A DNA stretch of 64,000 bases from an uncultured bacterium (GTDB lineage: Bacteria > Actinomycetota > Coriobacteriia > Coriobacteriales > Coriobacteriaceae). The stretch lies in the NCBI GenBank assembly GCA_905215755.1, contig CAJMRE010000003.1, positions 42,674 through 106,673 of the forward strand, in the 5' to 3' direction. The translations under genes and the position numbers were made by a program. Shown one piece after another: positions 36,991-44,991 of this stretch (its first letter is position 1; every line of letters begins with the position of its first letter). The notes under the pieces were generated by a model that was not told the origin of the DNA, ran no database searches, and saw only the letters and a list, made by a program, of their open reading frames with translations.

Positions 36991-38340
36991 ATGGATACAC
37001 CGTTGGGCTCCGTGCTCTACATCACCCTCGGGTGCGCTAAGAACGAGGTTGACACCGACCGCATGCGTTCTCTTTTGACCGCCGCGGGCTACGAGGAGGC
37101 ATTCGACCCGCAGGACGCCGATATCGCCATCGTCAATACATGCTCGTTCCTCGCCTCCGCAACGTCCGAGAGCATCGAGACCACGCTCGAGCTCGCCAAC
37201 GAGGTTCAGGACGGCGTTCGTTCTTGCCCCATCGTCATGTGCGGCTGCGTGCCGTCGCGCTATGGCGACGACCTGCCTGATGAGCTGCCCGAGGTCGCTG
37301 CCTTTGTGAAGGCTGACGAGGAGGACGGCATCGTGGCGGTCATCGATGACGTGCTGGGTGTCGAGCGTGAGATTGCAGCCTATATCCCGCAGGTCAAACG
37401 TACCGTCGAGGGCGCTGTCGCCTACGTCAAGATTTCCGATGGCTGCAACCGCTTCTGCAGCTTCTGCATGATTCCCTACATCCGCGGCCGCTATCACTCG
37501 CGCAATGCCGAGAGCATTATCTCCGAGGTGCGTGACCTGGTTGCCGGCGGTGTGCGTGAGATCGTGCTGATCGGCCAGGACACGGGTATTTGGGGCACCG
37601 ACTTTGCTGACGAGGACGTCGCCGAGGGCTTGCCGCGCAATCTGGCGCAGCTGCTGCGTGCCGTCGCCGAGGCCGTGCGCCCGCACAACGTCTGGGTCCG
37701 CGTGCTCTATCTGCAGCCCGAGGGCATGACTGACGAACTCATCGAGACGATTCGCGATACGCCCGAGGTGCTGCCCTATATCGATATCCCCGTGCAGCAC
37801 TGCGACGCGCGCATCCTCAAGGCTATGCGCCGTTCTGGTTCGCGCCAGGAGCTCGAGGACCTGTTCCGCGATCTGCGTGAGCGTATCCCCGGCATCGTGA
37901 TCCGTTCCACGGCCATGGTCGGCTTCCCGACCGAGACCGACGACGAGTTCCGCGACCTTATCGACTTTATGGACACCGTCGGCTTTGACTACACGAGCGT
38001 CTTTGCCTACTCGCAGGAGGAGGGCAGCCTGGCCGCTAAGATGGAGGGTCAGGTCGACGAAGAGGTCAAGCTCGAGCGCGCCCAGGAGGCCATGGACCTG
38101 GCCGAGTCGCTCGGTTTTGCCGCCACTGCCGCACATGTGGGCGAGCGAGCCCAGGTGATCGTCGACGGTATCGAAGAGACCGAGGATGGCGCCGAGCTGA
38201 TCGGCCATGCCTGGTTCCAGGCGCCCGATTCCGATGGCGCGGTGCATCTGGACGCCAGCGAGGCGTCCGTGGGCGATATTCTGACCGTCGAGTTTACCGA
38301 TAGCTTCTGCTATGAGCTTATCGGTCATGTTGTGGAGTAG
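36991..38340 (+). CDS. rimO: Ribosomal protein S12 methylthiotransferase RimO
   Basis: Modifies a conserved aspartate of S12. The 449-residue protein has the MTTase domain (TLGCAKNEVD, NTCSF, CGCV), a radical SAM site CNRFCSFC near residues 152-159 followed by the RimO-specific IPYIRGRYHSR, and a C-terminal TRAM domain. The TLGCAKNEVD start distinguishes it from MiaB and MtaB. Confidence 0.93.
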   Translation: MDTPLGSVLYITLGCAKNEVDTDRMRSLLTAAGYEEAFDPQDADIAIVNTCSFLASATSESIETTLELANEVQDGVRSCPIVMCGCVPSRYGDDLPDELPEVAAFVKADEEDGIVAVIDDVLGVEREIAAYIPQVKRTVEGAVAYVKISDGCNRFCSFCMIPYIRGRYHSRNAESIISEVRDLVAGGVREIVLIGQDTGIWGTDFADEDVAEGLPRNLAQLLRAVAEAVRPHNVWVRVLYLQPEGMTDELIETIRDTPEVLPYIDIPVQHCDARILKAMRRSGSRQELEDLFRDLRERIPGIVIRSTAMVGFPTETDDEFRDLIDFMDTVGFDYTSVFAYSQEEGSLAAKMEGQVDEEVKLERAQEAMDLAESLGFAATAAHVGERAQVIVDGIEETEDGAELIGHAWFQAPDSDGAVHLDASEASVGDILTVEFTDSFCYELIGHVVE

Positions 38341-38349
38341 GAGAGCGTC

Positions 38350-38988
38350 GTGGCTAACGAGAGCAATAAGGAACTGACGAGTGTCTGGACGCCCGCCAAC
38401 ATCGTGACGTGCGTTCGCATCGTCTTTATCCCGGTGTTCATGATCGTGTCGGCGCTGTCTCACACAAGCGTTGCCGGTACGGATTTGAGCACCTTCGACG
38501 GCCCGCTCGCCGCTGCCGCCTTTGTTCTGTACGTCATCCTGTCGTGCACCGATAAGGTTGATGGCTACCTGGCTCGTTCGCGCAACGAGATCACCGACTT
38601 CGGTAAGTTCCTGGATCCCATCGCCGATAAGTTGCTCGTGTTCTCGGCTCTGCTTCTGTTCTTGGATTTTGGTACCGTAACCGTGTGGTCGGTGTTCATT
38701 ATCTTGTTCCGCGAGCTGCTGGTGAGCGCCCTGCGCATGGTCGCGAGTGCGGCCGGTGTGGTCGTTGCCGCCGATAAGCTTGGCAAGTACAAGACGGCGA
38801 CGACGATGGTTTCCATCTGCGGCTATCTGTGCGTCTTTGCGATGGCCGGTCTCCAGCTGGGGCCGGTGTCGCTGCTGCTCGGTGTCTATTCGGTGTCGCG
38901 CTTCCTGTACGTCATCGCCGTGATTTTGACCATTGTCTCGGGCGCCCAGTACTTCTGGAACTGTCGCAAGATCGTCTTTTCGGTCTAG
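38350..38988 (+). CDS. pgsA: CDP-diacylglycerol-glycerol-3-phosphate 3-phosphatidyltransferase
   Basis: Makes phosphatidylglycerol phosphate. The 212-residue integral membrane protein begins TPANIVTCVRI. Its CDP-alcohol motif reads DKVDGYLARSR...GKFLDPIADK, with the first position of the usual DxxDG present as D of DKVDG. The GTG at 38350 follows GGAG. A second, diverged family member is at 59226-59930. The rimO-pgsA-cinA order is common. Confidence 0.9.
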   Translation: MANESNKELTSVWTPANIVTCVRIVFIPVFMIVSALSHTSVAGTDLSTFDGPLAAAAFVLYVILSCTDKVDGYLARSRNEITDFGKFLDPIADKLLVFSALLLFLDFGTVTVWSVFIILFRELLVSALRMVASAAGVVVAADKLGKYKTATTMVSICGYLCVFAMAGLQLGPVSLLLGVYSVSRFLYVIAVILTIVSGAQYFWNCRKIVFSV

Positions 38989-39000
38989 GTCCTGGTGGGT

Positions 39001-39531
39001 ATGACGGAGTCTTATTTGCTAATCGCCGCAAACAACGAGGAACTGGCGCGCGATATTGTCGAGCGCGCGAGTGCCCGTGGTGTGACGGTCTCGACGGCGG
39101 AGTCGCTGACGGCGGGTATGATTGCCTCGACGATTGCCGATATCCCGGGTGCCTCGGCGGTGCTTCGTGGTGGCGCGGTGACCTACTGCGATGAGATCAA
39201 ACATCGCGTGCTCGGCGTTAAACAGGAAACGCTCGATCGGTTTAGCGCCGTGTCGCACCAGACGGCTCGCGAGATGGCCGCAGGCTCGCTGGAGCTTTAT
39301 CAGAGCGATATAGCCGTAAGCGCAACGGGCTACGCTGGGCCCGGTGGTGGCACCGAGGACGATCCGGCTGGAACCTTTTATATTGGCTGGGCGTATCGCT
39401 CGGCCGATGGGGGAGCGCCGGTCGTGGACTCCATTCGTTGCCACTATGAGGGCGATCGTTCATGCGTCCGTGCCCATGCGGTCGCTGAGGCACTGGGTCG
39501 CATTGTCTACGTGCTCGATTCTATGGAATAG
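39001..39531 (+). CDS. pncC: Nicotinamide-nucleotide amidohydrolase, CinA C-terminal type
   Basis: Deamidates NMN to nicotinic acid mononucleotide. About 176 residues, only the CinA C-terminal domain, with AESLTAGMIAS, GGAVTYCDEIKHRVLGV and SATGYAGPGGG motifs. The N-terminal ADP-ribose pyrophosphatase domain of full CinA is absent. A GTG at 38995 would add two residues. recA follows, as in many Gram-positive genomes. Confidence 0.88.
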   Translation: MTESYLLIAANNEELARDIVERASARGVTVSTAESLTAGMIASTIADIPGASAVLRGGAVTYCDEIKHRVLGVKQETLDRFSAVSHQTAREMAAGSLELYQSDIAVSATGYAGPGGGTEDDPAGTFYIGWAYRSADGGAPVVDSIRCHYEGDRSCVRAHAVAEALGRIVYVLDSME

Positions 39532-39538
39532 ACGTGTT

Positions 39539-39562
39539 TTAAGGGGCCTCCGGGCCCCTTAA
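39539..39562 (+). terminator. Terminator-like hairpin after pncC
   Basis: TTAAGGGGCC and GGCCCCTTAA form a perfect 10-bp stem with a 4-nt loop. The following AATTGTGG has only a weak T content. Confidence 0.6.
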
Positions 39563-39660
39563 TTGTGGAGATAGGGACCTTTGACGGAATTGGTGTTTGC
39601 GCTGGTATAAGGCCTAAATTTATTCGTGCACCTCTATTTGTGATTGGCGTGGTCAAGCGT

Positions 39661-39706
39661 TTGGTCGGTGATTGGTCGGCGTTTGGTCGGGTTTTGGAAT
39701 GGTCGG
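39661..39706. repeat. Helically phased TTGGTCGG repeats upstream of recA
   Basis: TTGGTCGG occurs at 39661, 39672 and 39683, exactly 11 nt apart. A degenerate fourth unit TTGGAATG is in phase at 39694, and a TGGTCGG lies at 39700. They lie 5' of a TATGAT -10-like element (39712-39717) and the SOS box. A regulator-binding array is possible. Confidence 0.55.
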
Positions 39707-39736
39707 GTACATATGATGAATCTGAACGGTTGACCA

Positions 39737-39750
39737 CGAACAGCCGTTCG
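39737..39750. promoter_or_regulatory. SOS box (LexA operator) of recA
   Basis: CGAAC-AGCC-GTTCG is a perfect palindrome matching the Gram-positive and actinobacterial LexA operator GAAC-N4-GTTC, 39 nt before the recA start codon. lexA itself is encoded at 49278-49922. Confidence 0.85.
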
Positions 39751-39788
39751 TTTATTATCGATGCAGGTTGTTAAGAGGAGGGCTATTC

Positions 39789-40937
39789 ATGGCCAAGAAT
39801 TCAGGTCCCGTACGTACCGTTCATGCTCGCACGACGGGTAAAGAGCGCGATGAGATGATCGCCACCACCAAGGCCGAGATCGAGAAGAAATTCGGCCAGG
39901 GTTCCATCATGAGGTACGGCGACGGTGGTCCCGAGCTCGAGGTCGAGGCCATTCCCACGGGCGCTCTGGCCCTCGATGCCGCTCTGGGCATCGGCGGCGT
40001 GCCGCGCGGCCGTATTGTTGAGATTTACGGCCCCGAGTCCTCCGGTAAGACAACGCTTTCGCTCGAGATTTTGGCAGAGGCCCAGGCTATGGGCGGCGTT
40101 GTGGCGTTTATTGATGCCGAGCACGCGCTCGATCCCACGTATGCCGCGCGTATCGGCGTGGACATCGATGAGGTCCTCATTTCCCAGCCCGATACGGGCG
40201 AGCAGGCGCTCGAGATCGTCGACATGCTCGTGCGCTCTGGCGCCATCGACGCCATCGTTGTCGACTCTGTCGCCGCTTTGACTCCGCGTGCCGAGATCGA
40301 GGGCGAGATCGGTGATACTTCGGTCGGCCTTCAAGCCCGTCTGATGAGCCAGGCGCTCCGTAAGCTCGCCGGCTCGCTCGCCAAATCTAAAACGACCTGC
40401 ATCTTCATTAACCAGCTGCGCGAGAAGATCGGCGTCATGTTCGGCAACCCCGAGACTACGACGGGCGGCCGCGCCCTCAAGTTCTTCTCGTCGGTGCGTA
40501 TCGATATTCGCCGCATTGACAGCATTAAGCTCAAGGACGAGGTCATCGGCAATCGTGTGCGTGCCAAGGTCGTTAAGAACAAAGTGGCCGCACCGTTCCG
40601 CTCGGCTGAGTTCGACATCATGTACGGCACGGGCATCTCTAAAGAGGGCTCGATTCTGGACATGGCCGTCGAGTGCGGTATCTGCAAAAAGATGGGCTCT
40701 TGGTTTGCTTACGGTGAGGATAAGCTCGGTAATGGTCGCGAGGCCGCCAAGGCCTTCCTGCGCGAACACCCCGATTGTGCTGACGAGATCGAGCATAAGG
40801 TTCGCCTCGCCTGTGGCCTTGAATTCGATGACGATGCTCCGTCCGAGGTCGAGCTGACCGATCAGCCCGAAACTGAGGAGTTCGATGAGCTTTACGCCAT
40901 CGATGGCTCCGCGATGCTCGATGATGACGACGAGTAG
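39789..40937 (+). CDS. recA: Recombinase RecA
   Basis: The central recombinase and LexA coprotease. The 382-residue protein has Walker A GPESSGKTTL near residues 80-89, the DNA-binding loop regions, and an acidic C-terminal tail rich in D and E. The frame opens earlier, but ATG 39789 with AGAGGAG upstream gives the normal N-terminus. It is preceded by a perfect SOS box and followed 11 nt later by recX. Confidence 0.97.
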   Translation: MAKNSGPVRTVHARTTGKERDEMIATTKAEIEKKFGQGSIMRYGDGGPELEVEAIPTGALALDAALGIGGVPRGRIVEIYGPESSGKTTLSLEILAEAQAMGGVVAFIDAEHALDPTYAARIGVDIDEVLISQPDTGEQALEIVDMLVRSGAIDAIVVDSVAALTPRAEIEGEIGDTSVGLQARLMSQALRKLAGSLAKSKTTCIFINQLREKIGVMFGNPETTTGGRALKFFSSVRIDIRRIDSIKLKDEVIGNRVRAKVVKNKVAAPFRSAEFDIMYGTGISKEGSILDMAVECGICKKMGSWFAYGEDKLGNGREAAKAFLREHPDCADEIEHKVRLACGLEFDDDAPSEVELTDQPETEEFDELYAIDGSAMLDDDDE

Positions 40938-40948
40938 CGGATGCCCTC

Positions 40949-41641
40949 ATGTCGTATATGGTGACCGAGGCCACGGTCGTCTTTCCCGATAAGAAGGCGG
41001 CCTCCTCGTTCTCGAGTGGGTATGCATCAAAAAAGCCTTGTGCACATATCGACTGTGAGCTCGAGGGCGGTTTTGAACGATCCATCTGGATTCCTGTTCG
41101 TGTTGCTCGCCTGTTTCTTAAAAATCGCCCCGATCTTCCCTGCGATTGGGATGAGTTTCGCGAAGCGGTACAGCTCATTGAGCGTAAATGCGCGCTTACC
41201 ATGGTGACTGAGATGCTGTCGCGCCGCGACCATGCCACGGGTGAGGTCCGTGACAAGCTGGCTCGTTACGGATTTCGCCAACCCGCAATTGATTTTGCCG
41301 TCCAGCGTGCCACTGAGTATCGCTTTTTAGATGAGAACCGCTTTTGCTCCTACTTTATCGAGGAGCGCAAACGACGCGGCTGGGGACAGCGCAAGATTGA
41401 GACCGAGCTCAAGCGCCGCCATGTCGTACTCGATGATATCCCCGGCTATCCCGAGGATTATTTTGCCGTTGAGGACGACTTGGCTCGCGCGTCGGCTTTA
41501 CTCGCGAAGCGTCGCGTTCCCGAGACACGTGGATTCGAAAAACTCGTTCGGTTTTTGATGGGTAAGGGCTTTTCGTACCACATCGCCGCCGATGCCGTTA
41601 AGGCGCGTCTCGATGCCGAACGTGAGGAATGTGCAGTTTAG
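40949..41641 (+). CDS. recX: Regulatory protein RecX
   Basis: Modulates RecA filament growth. The 230-residue protein has the three-helix repeat modules (ALTMVTEMLSRRDHATGEV, RFLDENRFCSYFIEERKRRG, RFLMGKGFSYHIAADAVKA). The order recA-recX and the short gap mean they are probably cotranscribed. Its N-terminal 60 residues are less conserved. Confidence 0.88.
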   Translation: MSYMVTEATVVFPDKKAASSFSSGYASKKPCAHIDCELEGGFERSIWIPVRVARLFLKNRPDLPCDWDEFREAVQLIERKCALTMVTEMLSRRDHATGEVRDKLARYGFRQPAIDFAVQRATEYRFLDENRFCSYFIEERKRRGWGQRKIETELKRRHVVLDDIPGYPEDYFAVEDDLARASALLAKRRVPETRGFEKLVRFLMGKGFSYHIAADAVKARLDAEREECAV

Positions 41642-41703
41642 ACACATGTGTTTTGCGCACCTGCCGTTCACCGCCTTTTAGCCGCCGTGCTGGGTCCATT
41701 TAT

Positions 41704-41732
41704 TTGACAGTTGTTGCGGTTCAACGTACGAT
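41704..41732 (+). promoter_or_regulatory. Consensus housekeeping promoter for rny
   Basis: TTGACA (41704-41709), a 17-nt spacer, then TACGAT (41727-41732), a near-perfect primary-sigma promoter. It gives an untranslated leader of about 160 nt. That leader holds a hairpin around 41838-41862 (CGAGCCGT/ACGGTTCG). Confidence 0.7.
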
Positions 41733-41898
41733 AAACACTGTCATTTGCTTTGTGATATGTGCTCATCTTTGATGAGTTTGTTTATATGTTTATCTGTATC
41801 CGACCCGCATAAGCTGCGCCCATATTACTCAAATGTCGCGAGCCGTTCGTAAGGACGGTTCGCTTTGTTGTGTAACGAATCCATAAAAAGGAGTGAGC

Positions 41899-43449
41899 AT
41901 GCCTATCATCGCAGCGCTCGTTGGCATTGTTTTGGGTGCCATCGCCGCCATTGCCTACATGCGCACCGCCAAGCAGGGTAGTCTTCACGAGGCCGACGAA
42001 AAGATCCAGTCGGCTCACGCACAGGCTGAGTCCCTAATCGGTGATGCAAAGCGCCAGGCCGAGACCCTCAAAAAAGAGGCTCTGCTTGAGGCAAAGGAAG
42101 AGATCATCAAGAATAAGCAGGCTGCCGAGGCCGAGGACAAGCAGCGTAAGAGCGAGATTCGTACGCTCGAGAACCGTGTGATGCAGCGCGAGGAGTCCCT
42201 CGATCGCCGCAACGATGCCCTCGACAAGCGTGAACATCAGCTGTCCAGCCAGGCTGGCCAGGTCGAGAAGCGCTCCCGCGAGCTTGAGGAGCTCTGCGCC
42301 AAGCAGACCTCGGAGCTCGAGCGCATCGCCGACCTGACCCGCGAGGACGCTCACAAGGAGCTTCTCGATAAGGTTCGCGGCGAGGTTACCCACGAGGCCG
42401 CCACGATCATTCGCGAGTCCGAGCAGCAGGTTCGCGCCGAGTGCCATAAGACCGCTCAGGAGATCCTCTCCCTGGCGATTCAGCGTTGTGCCGCCGACCA
42501 CACTGCCGAGGTTACCGTTACCTCCGTGCACATTCCTTCCGATGACCTCAAGGGTCGCATCATTGGCCGCGAGGGTCGCAACATCCGCACCTTCGAGCAG
42601 GTTTCCGGTGTCAACCTCGTGATCGATGATACGCCCGAGACCGTTGTGCTTTCGAGCTTCGATCCGGTCCGTCGCGAGACCGCCCGCGTGGCCCTTGAGA
42701 ACCTTATCGCTGACGGCCGCATTCACCCTGCCCGCATCGAGGAGATGTATCACAAGGCCGCCGACTTGGTTCAGCAGCGCGTGCGCGAAGCTGGCGAACA
42801 GGCTGCCTTCGATACCGGTATCCACGATCTGCACCCCGAGATCGTTAAGACCCTGGGTGCTCTGCGCTACCGCACCTCGTTTGGTCAGAACGTGCTCCAG
42901 CATTCCCTCGAGGTTTCCGACCTGTGCGGCGTGATGGCTTCCGAGCTTGGCCTGGACGTTGTGACTGCCAAGCGCGCCGGCCTGCTACACGATCTTGGCA
43001 AGGCTATCGACCATGACGTCGAGGGTCCGCATGCCGTTATCGGCGCCGAGCTCGCCCGTCGCTATGGCGAGAAGCCCGTTATCGTTCACGCTATCGAGGC
43101 CCATCACGCCGACGTCGATCCCAACACGGTGCTCGATGTTCTGGTCCAGGCTGCCGATGCCGTTTCTGCCTCTCGCCCCGGTGCCCGTCGCGAATCGGCC
43201 GAGAACTACATCAAGCGCCTTGAGAAGCTCGAGGAGATCGCCAACTCCCATGACGGCGTCGAGCGTACCTATGCTATGCAGGCTGGTCGCGAGGTTCACG
43301 TCATGGTTCAGCCGGACAAGATTTCCGATGCTCAGTCCACGGTCTTGGCTCATGACATCGCCCATCAGATCGAGGAAGAGATGGAGTATCCCGGTCAGGT
43401 GCGCGTCGTCGTGATTCGCGAGAGCCGCGCTGTCGATATCGCTAAATAA
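41899..43449 (+). CDS. rny: Ribonuclease Y
   Basis: A membrane-anchored endoribonuclease that initiates mRNA decay. The 516-residue protein has one N-terminal membrane helix (about 3-22), a long coiled coil (about 30-190), a KH domain (about 207-270, IIGREGRNIRTFEQ) and an HD domain with LLHDLGKAIDHD near residue 360. ATG 41899 is preferred over GTG 41893 for spacing to AAAAAGGAG. Confidence 0.95.
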   Translation: MPIIAALVGIVLGAIAAIAYMRTAKQGSLHEADEKIQSAHAQAESLIGDAKRQAETLKKEALLEAKEEIIKNKQAAEAEDKQRKSEIRTLENRVMQREESLDRRNDALDKREHQLSSQAGQVEKRSRELEELCAKQTSELERIADLTREDAHKELLDKVRGEVTHEAATIIRESEQQVRAECHKTAQEILSLAIQRCAADHTAEVTVTSVHIPSDDLKGRIIGREGRNIRTFEQVSGVNLVIDDTPETVVLSSFDPVRRETARVALENLIADGRIHPARIEEMYHKAADLVQQRVREAGEQAAFDTGIHDLHPEIVKTLGALRYRTSFGQNVLQHSLEVSDLCGVMASELGLDVVTAKRAGLLHDLGKAIDHDVEGPHAVIGAELARRYGEKPVIVHAIEAHHADVDPNTVLDVLVQAADAVSASRPGARRESAENYIKRLEKLEEIANSHDGVERTYAMQAGREVHVMVQPDKISDAQSTVLAHDIAHQIEEEMEYPGQVRVVVIRESRAVDIAK

Positions 43450-43450
43450 C

Positions 43451-44536
43451 ATGAACGACGCGAACGAGCTCATCTCATTTATCGCGTCGATGTCGGGGGA
43501 GGGCAACCTTCGCGTCGAGGAGAACCTTGGCGAGGGGTATGTCCGCCTCCGCGTTTCGGAGGCCGAGCGGCGCCAGGCAAAGCACGACATTCAGCATGTC
43601 GAGGATATTGTCATCGAAATGCTGCGCAACGCTCGTGATGCCGGCGCCGACAAGGTCTATCTCGCCACGACCAAGGAAGATGGCGTCCGTACGCTCGTCT
43701 TTCTGGATAATGGCTCGGGCGTGCCGCAGGATATGCAGGAGCGCATCTTTGATGCCCGCGTTACCTCCAAGCTCGAGAGTATGAAGATGGACCGTTGGGG
43801 CGTTCACGGTCGAGGCATGGCTTTGTTCTCGATTAAGCAAAACACCGACGAGGCACGCGTTGTCACGTCGGATGTTGACCTTGGCTCGGTCTTTAAGGTG
43901 AGCGTCGCTACCGACCGCCTTGGCGAGCGCGCCGATCAGTCCAGCTGGCCTCAGGCCGTGAAGGACGAGGACGGTCACTATGTCTGCGCCCGTGGCCCTC
44001 ACAACATCATTCGCGCCGCCTGCGAGTTTGCCCTCGAGGAGCTGCGCGCCTGTGATGTCTATCTGGGGTCTCCGTCCGAGATTGCCGCGACGCTGCATGC
44101 GCAGGCCTCCAGCCGTCTCGATGCTTCACGTCTTTTGTTTATCGACGACGAAGCCGAGCTTCCCGTGGTCGATCGTCTGGGTCTTGCTTCGGATGCGGAA
44201 GACTTTATCCGTATCTGTTCGGGTTTGGGCCTTGAGATGTCCGAGCGTACGGCGCATCGTATCTTGGCGGGCCAGATTAAGCCCGTTCGCGGTGTGACCG
44301 CACGCCTGCTACGCGAGCGCGATTCGTCCTCACATGCGTCTGCTCCGGTTGATCTCGCCAAAGATCGTCGCGGGTTGCGTATCGCCAAGGACGACATGGC
44401 GCAGTTCTCGCGAGCCGTCGAGCGCGATTTTAACGATCTTGCATCGCGGTACTATCTCAACCTTTGCGGCGACCCCAAGATTCGTGTTTCGCGTGATCGT
44501 ATTACCGTGACGTTCGACCTTGCCAAAGAGGAATAG
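43451..44536 (+). CDS. GHKL-type ATP-binding protein of unknown function
   Basis: A 361-residue protein with an HATPase_c fold. The N box is EMLRNARDAGAD (about 54-65), G1 is DNGSG (about 85-89) and G2 is GVHGRGMAL (about 117-125). These are the motifs of the Hsp90/MutL/histidine-kinase ATPase group. No histidine-kinase phosphoacceptor, MutL endonuclease or Hsp90 middle domain is recognisable. The C-terminal half (about 200-361) is unfamiliar to me. It starts one base after the rny stop codon and precedes spoVS, so it probably belongs to the rny transcript. The function is unknown. Confidence 0.75.
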   Translation: MNDANELISFIASMSGEGNLRVEENLGEGYVRLRVSEAERRQAKHDIQHVEDIVIEMLRNARDAGADKVYLATTKEDGVRTLVFLDNGSGVPQDMQERIFDARVTSKLESMKMDRWGVHGRGMALFSIKQNTDEARVVTSDVDLGSVFKVSVATDRLGERADQSSWPQAVKDEDGHYVCARGPHNIIRAACEFALEELRACDVYLGSPSEIAATLHAQASSRLDASRLLFIDDEAELPVVDRLGLASDAEDFIRICSGLGLEMSERTAHRILAGQIKPVRGVTARLLRERDSSSHASAPVDLAKDRRGLRIAKDDMAQFSRAVERDFNDLASRYYLNLCGDPKIRVSRDRITVTFDLAKEE

Positions 44537-44610
44537 CATCTTTACCGAGTCCGTTCGGTACGATACAGTTATTGCAGTTAAAACGTACTTTTAAACGCAG
44601 GAGTTTCTTC

Positions 44611-44928
44611 ATGGATTGCCTGAAGGTATCAAGCAAATCATCGCCCGCGTCCGTTGCCGGCGCCATTGCCGGCATGGTCAAAGATGGTGTTCCCGTCAAT
44701 ATTCAGTGTGTTGGCGCGGGTGCCGTCAACCAGGCAATTAAGGCCGTGGCTATCGCGCGCGGCTTTTTGATTCCGACCGGGTTTGATATTTCCTGCGCGC
44801 CGGTGTTCTCCGACATCCTCATCAACGGGGAGTCGCGCACGGCCATCCGTCTTTCTATTTACGTTCATCAGATTAATCGAGCTGCCATGGATAACGTTGT
44901 GATGGACGACGTTAAGCCTGTGGCATAG
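44611..44928 (+). CDS. spoVS: SpoVS-family protein
   Basis: A 105-residue Alba-like protein, MDCLKVSSKSSPASVAGAIA at the start, matching SpoVS, which affects sporulation and septation in Bacillus. Coriobacteria do not sporulate, so it must act elsewhere, perhaps in nucleic-acid binding. The ATG at 44611 follows CAGGAG. Placement after rny and before miaB mirrors Bacillus. Confidence 0.9.
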   Translation: MDCLKVSSKSSPASVAGAIAGMVKDGVPVNIQCVGAGAVNQAIKAVAIARGFLIPTGFDISCAPVFSDILINGESRTAIRLSIYVHQINRAAMDNVVMDDVKPVA

Positions 44929-44991
44929 AGTTTTTACTCTTTGCCCGCCCTCTTTGATCCCGCTTATTCCACCTCGTTAGGACTTATACAC

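Noticed and set aside
39661..39706. Possible CRISPR-like array upstream of recA
   Set aside because: Units are 8 nt with 3-nt gaps, too short for CRISPR repeats and spacers, and no cas genes are present.
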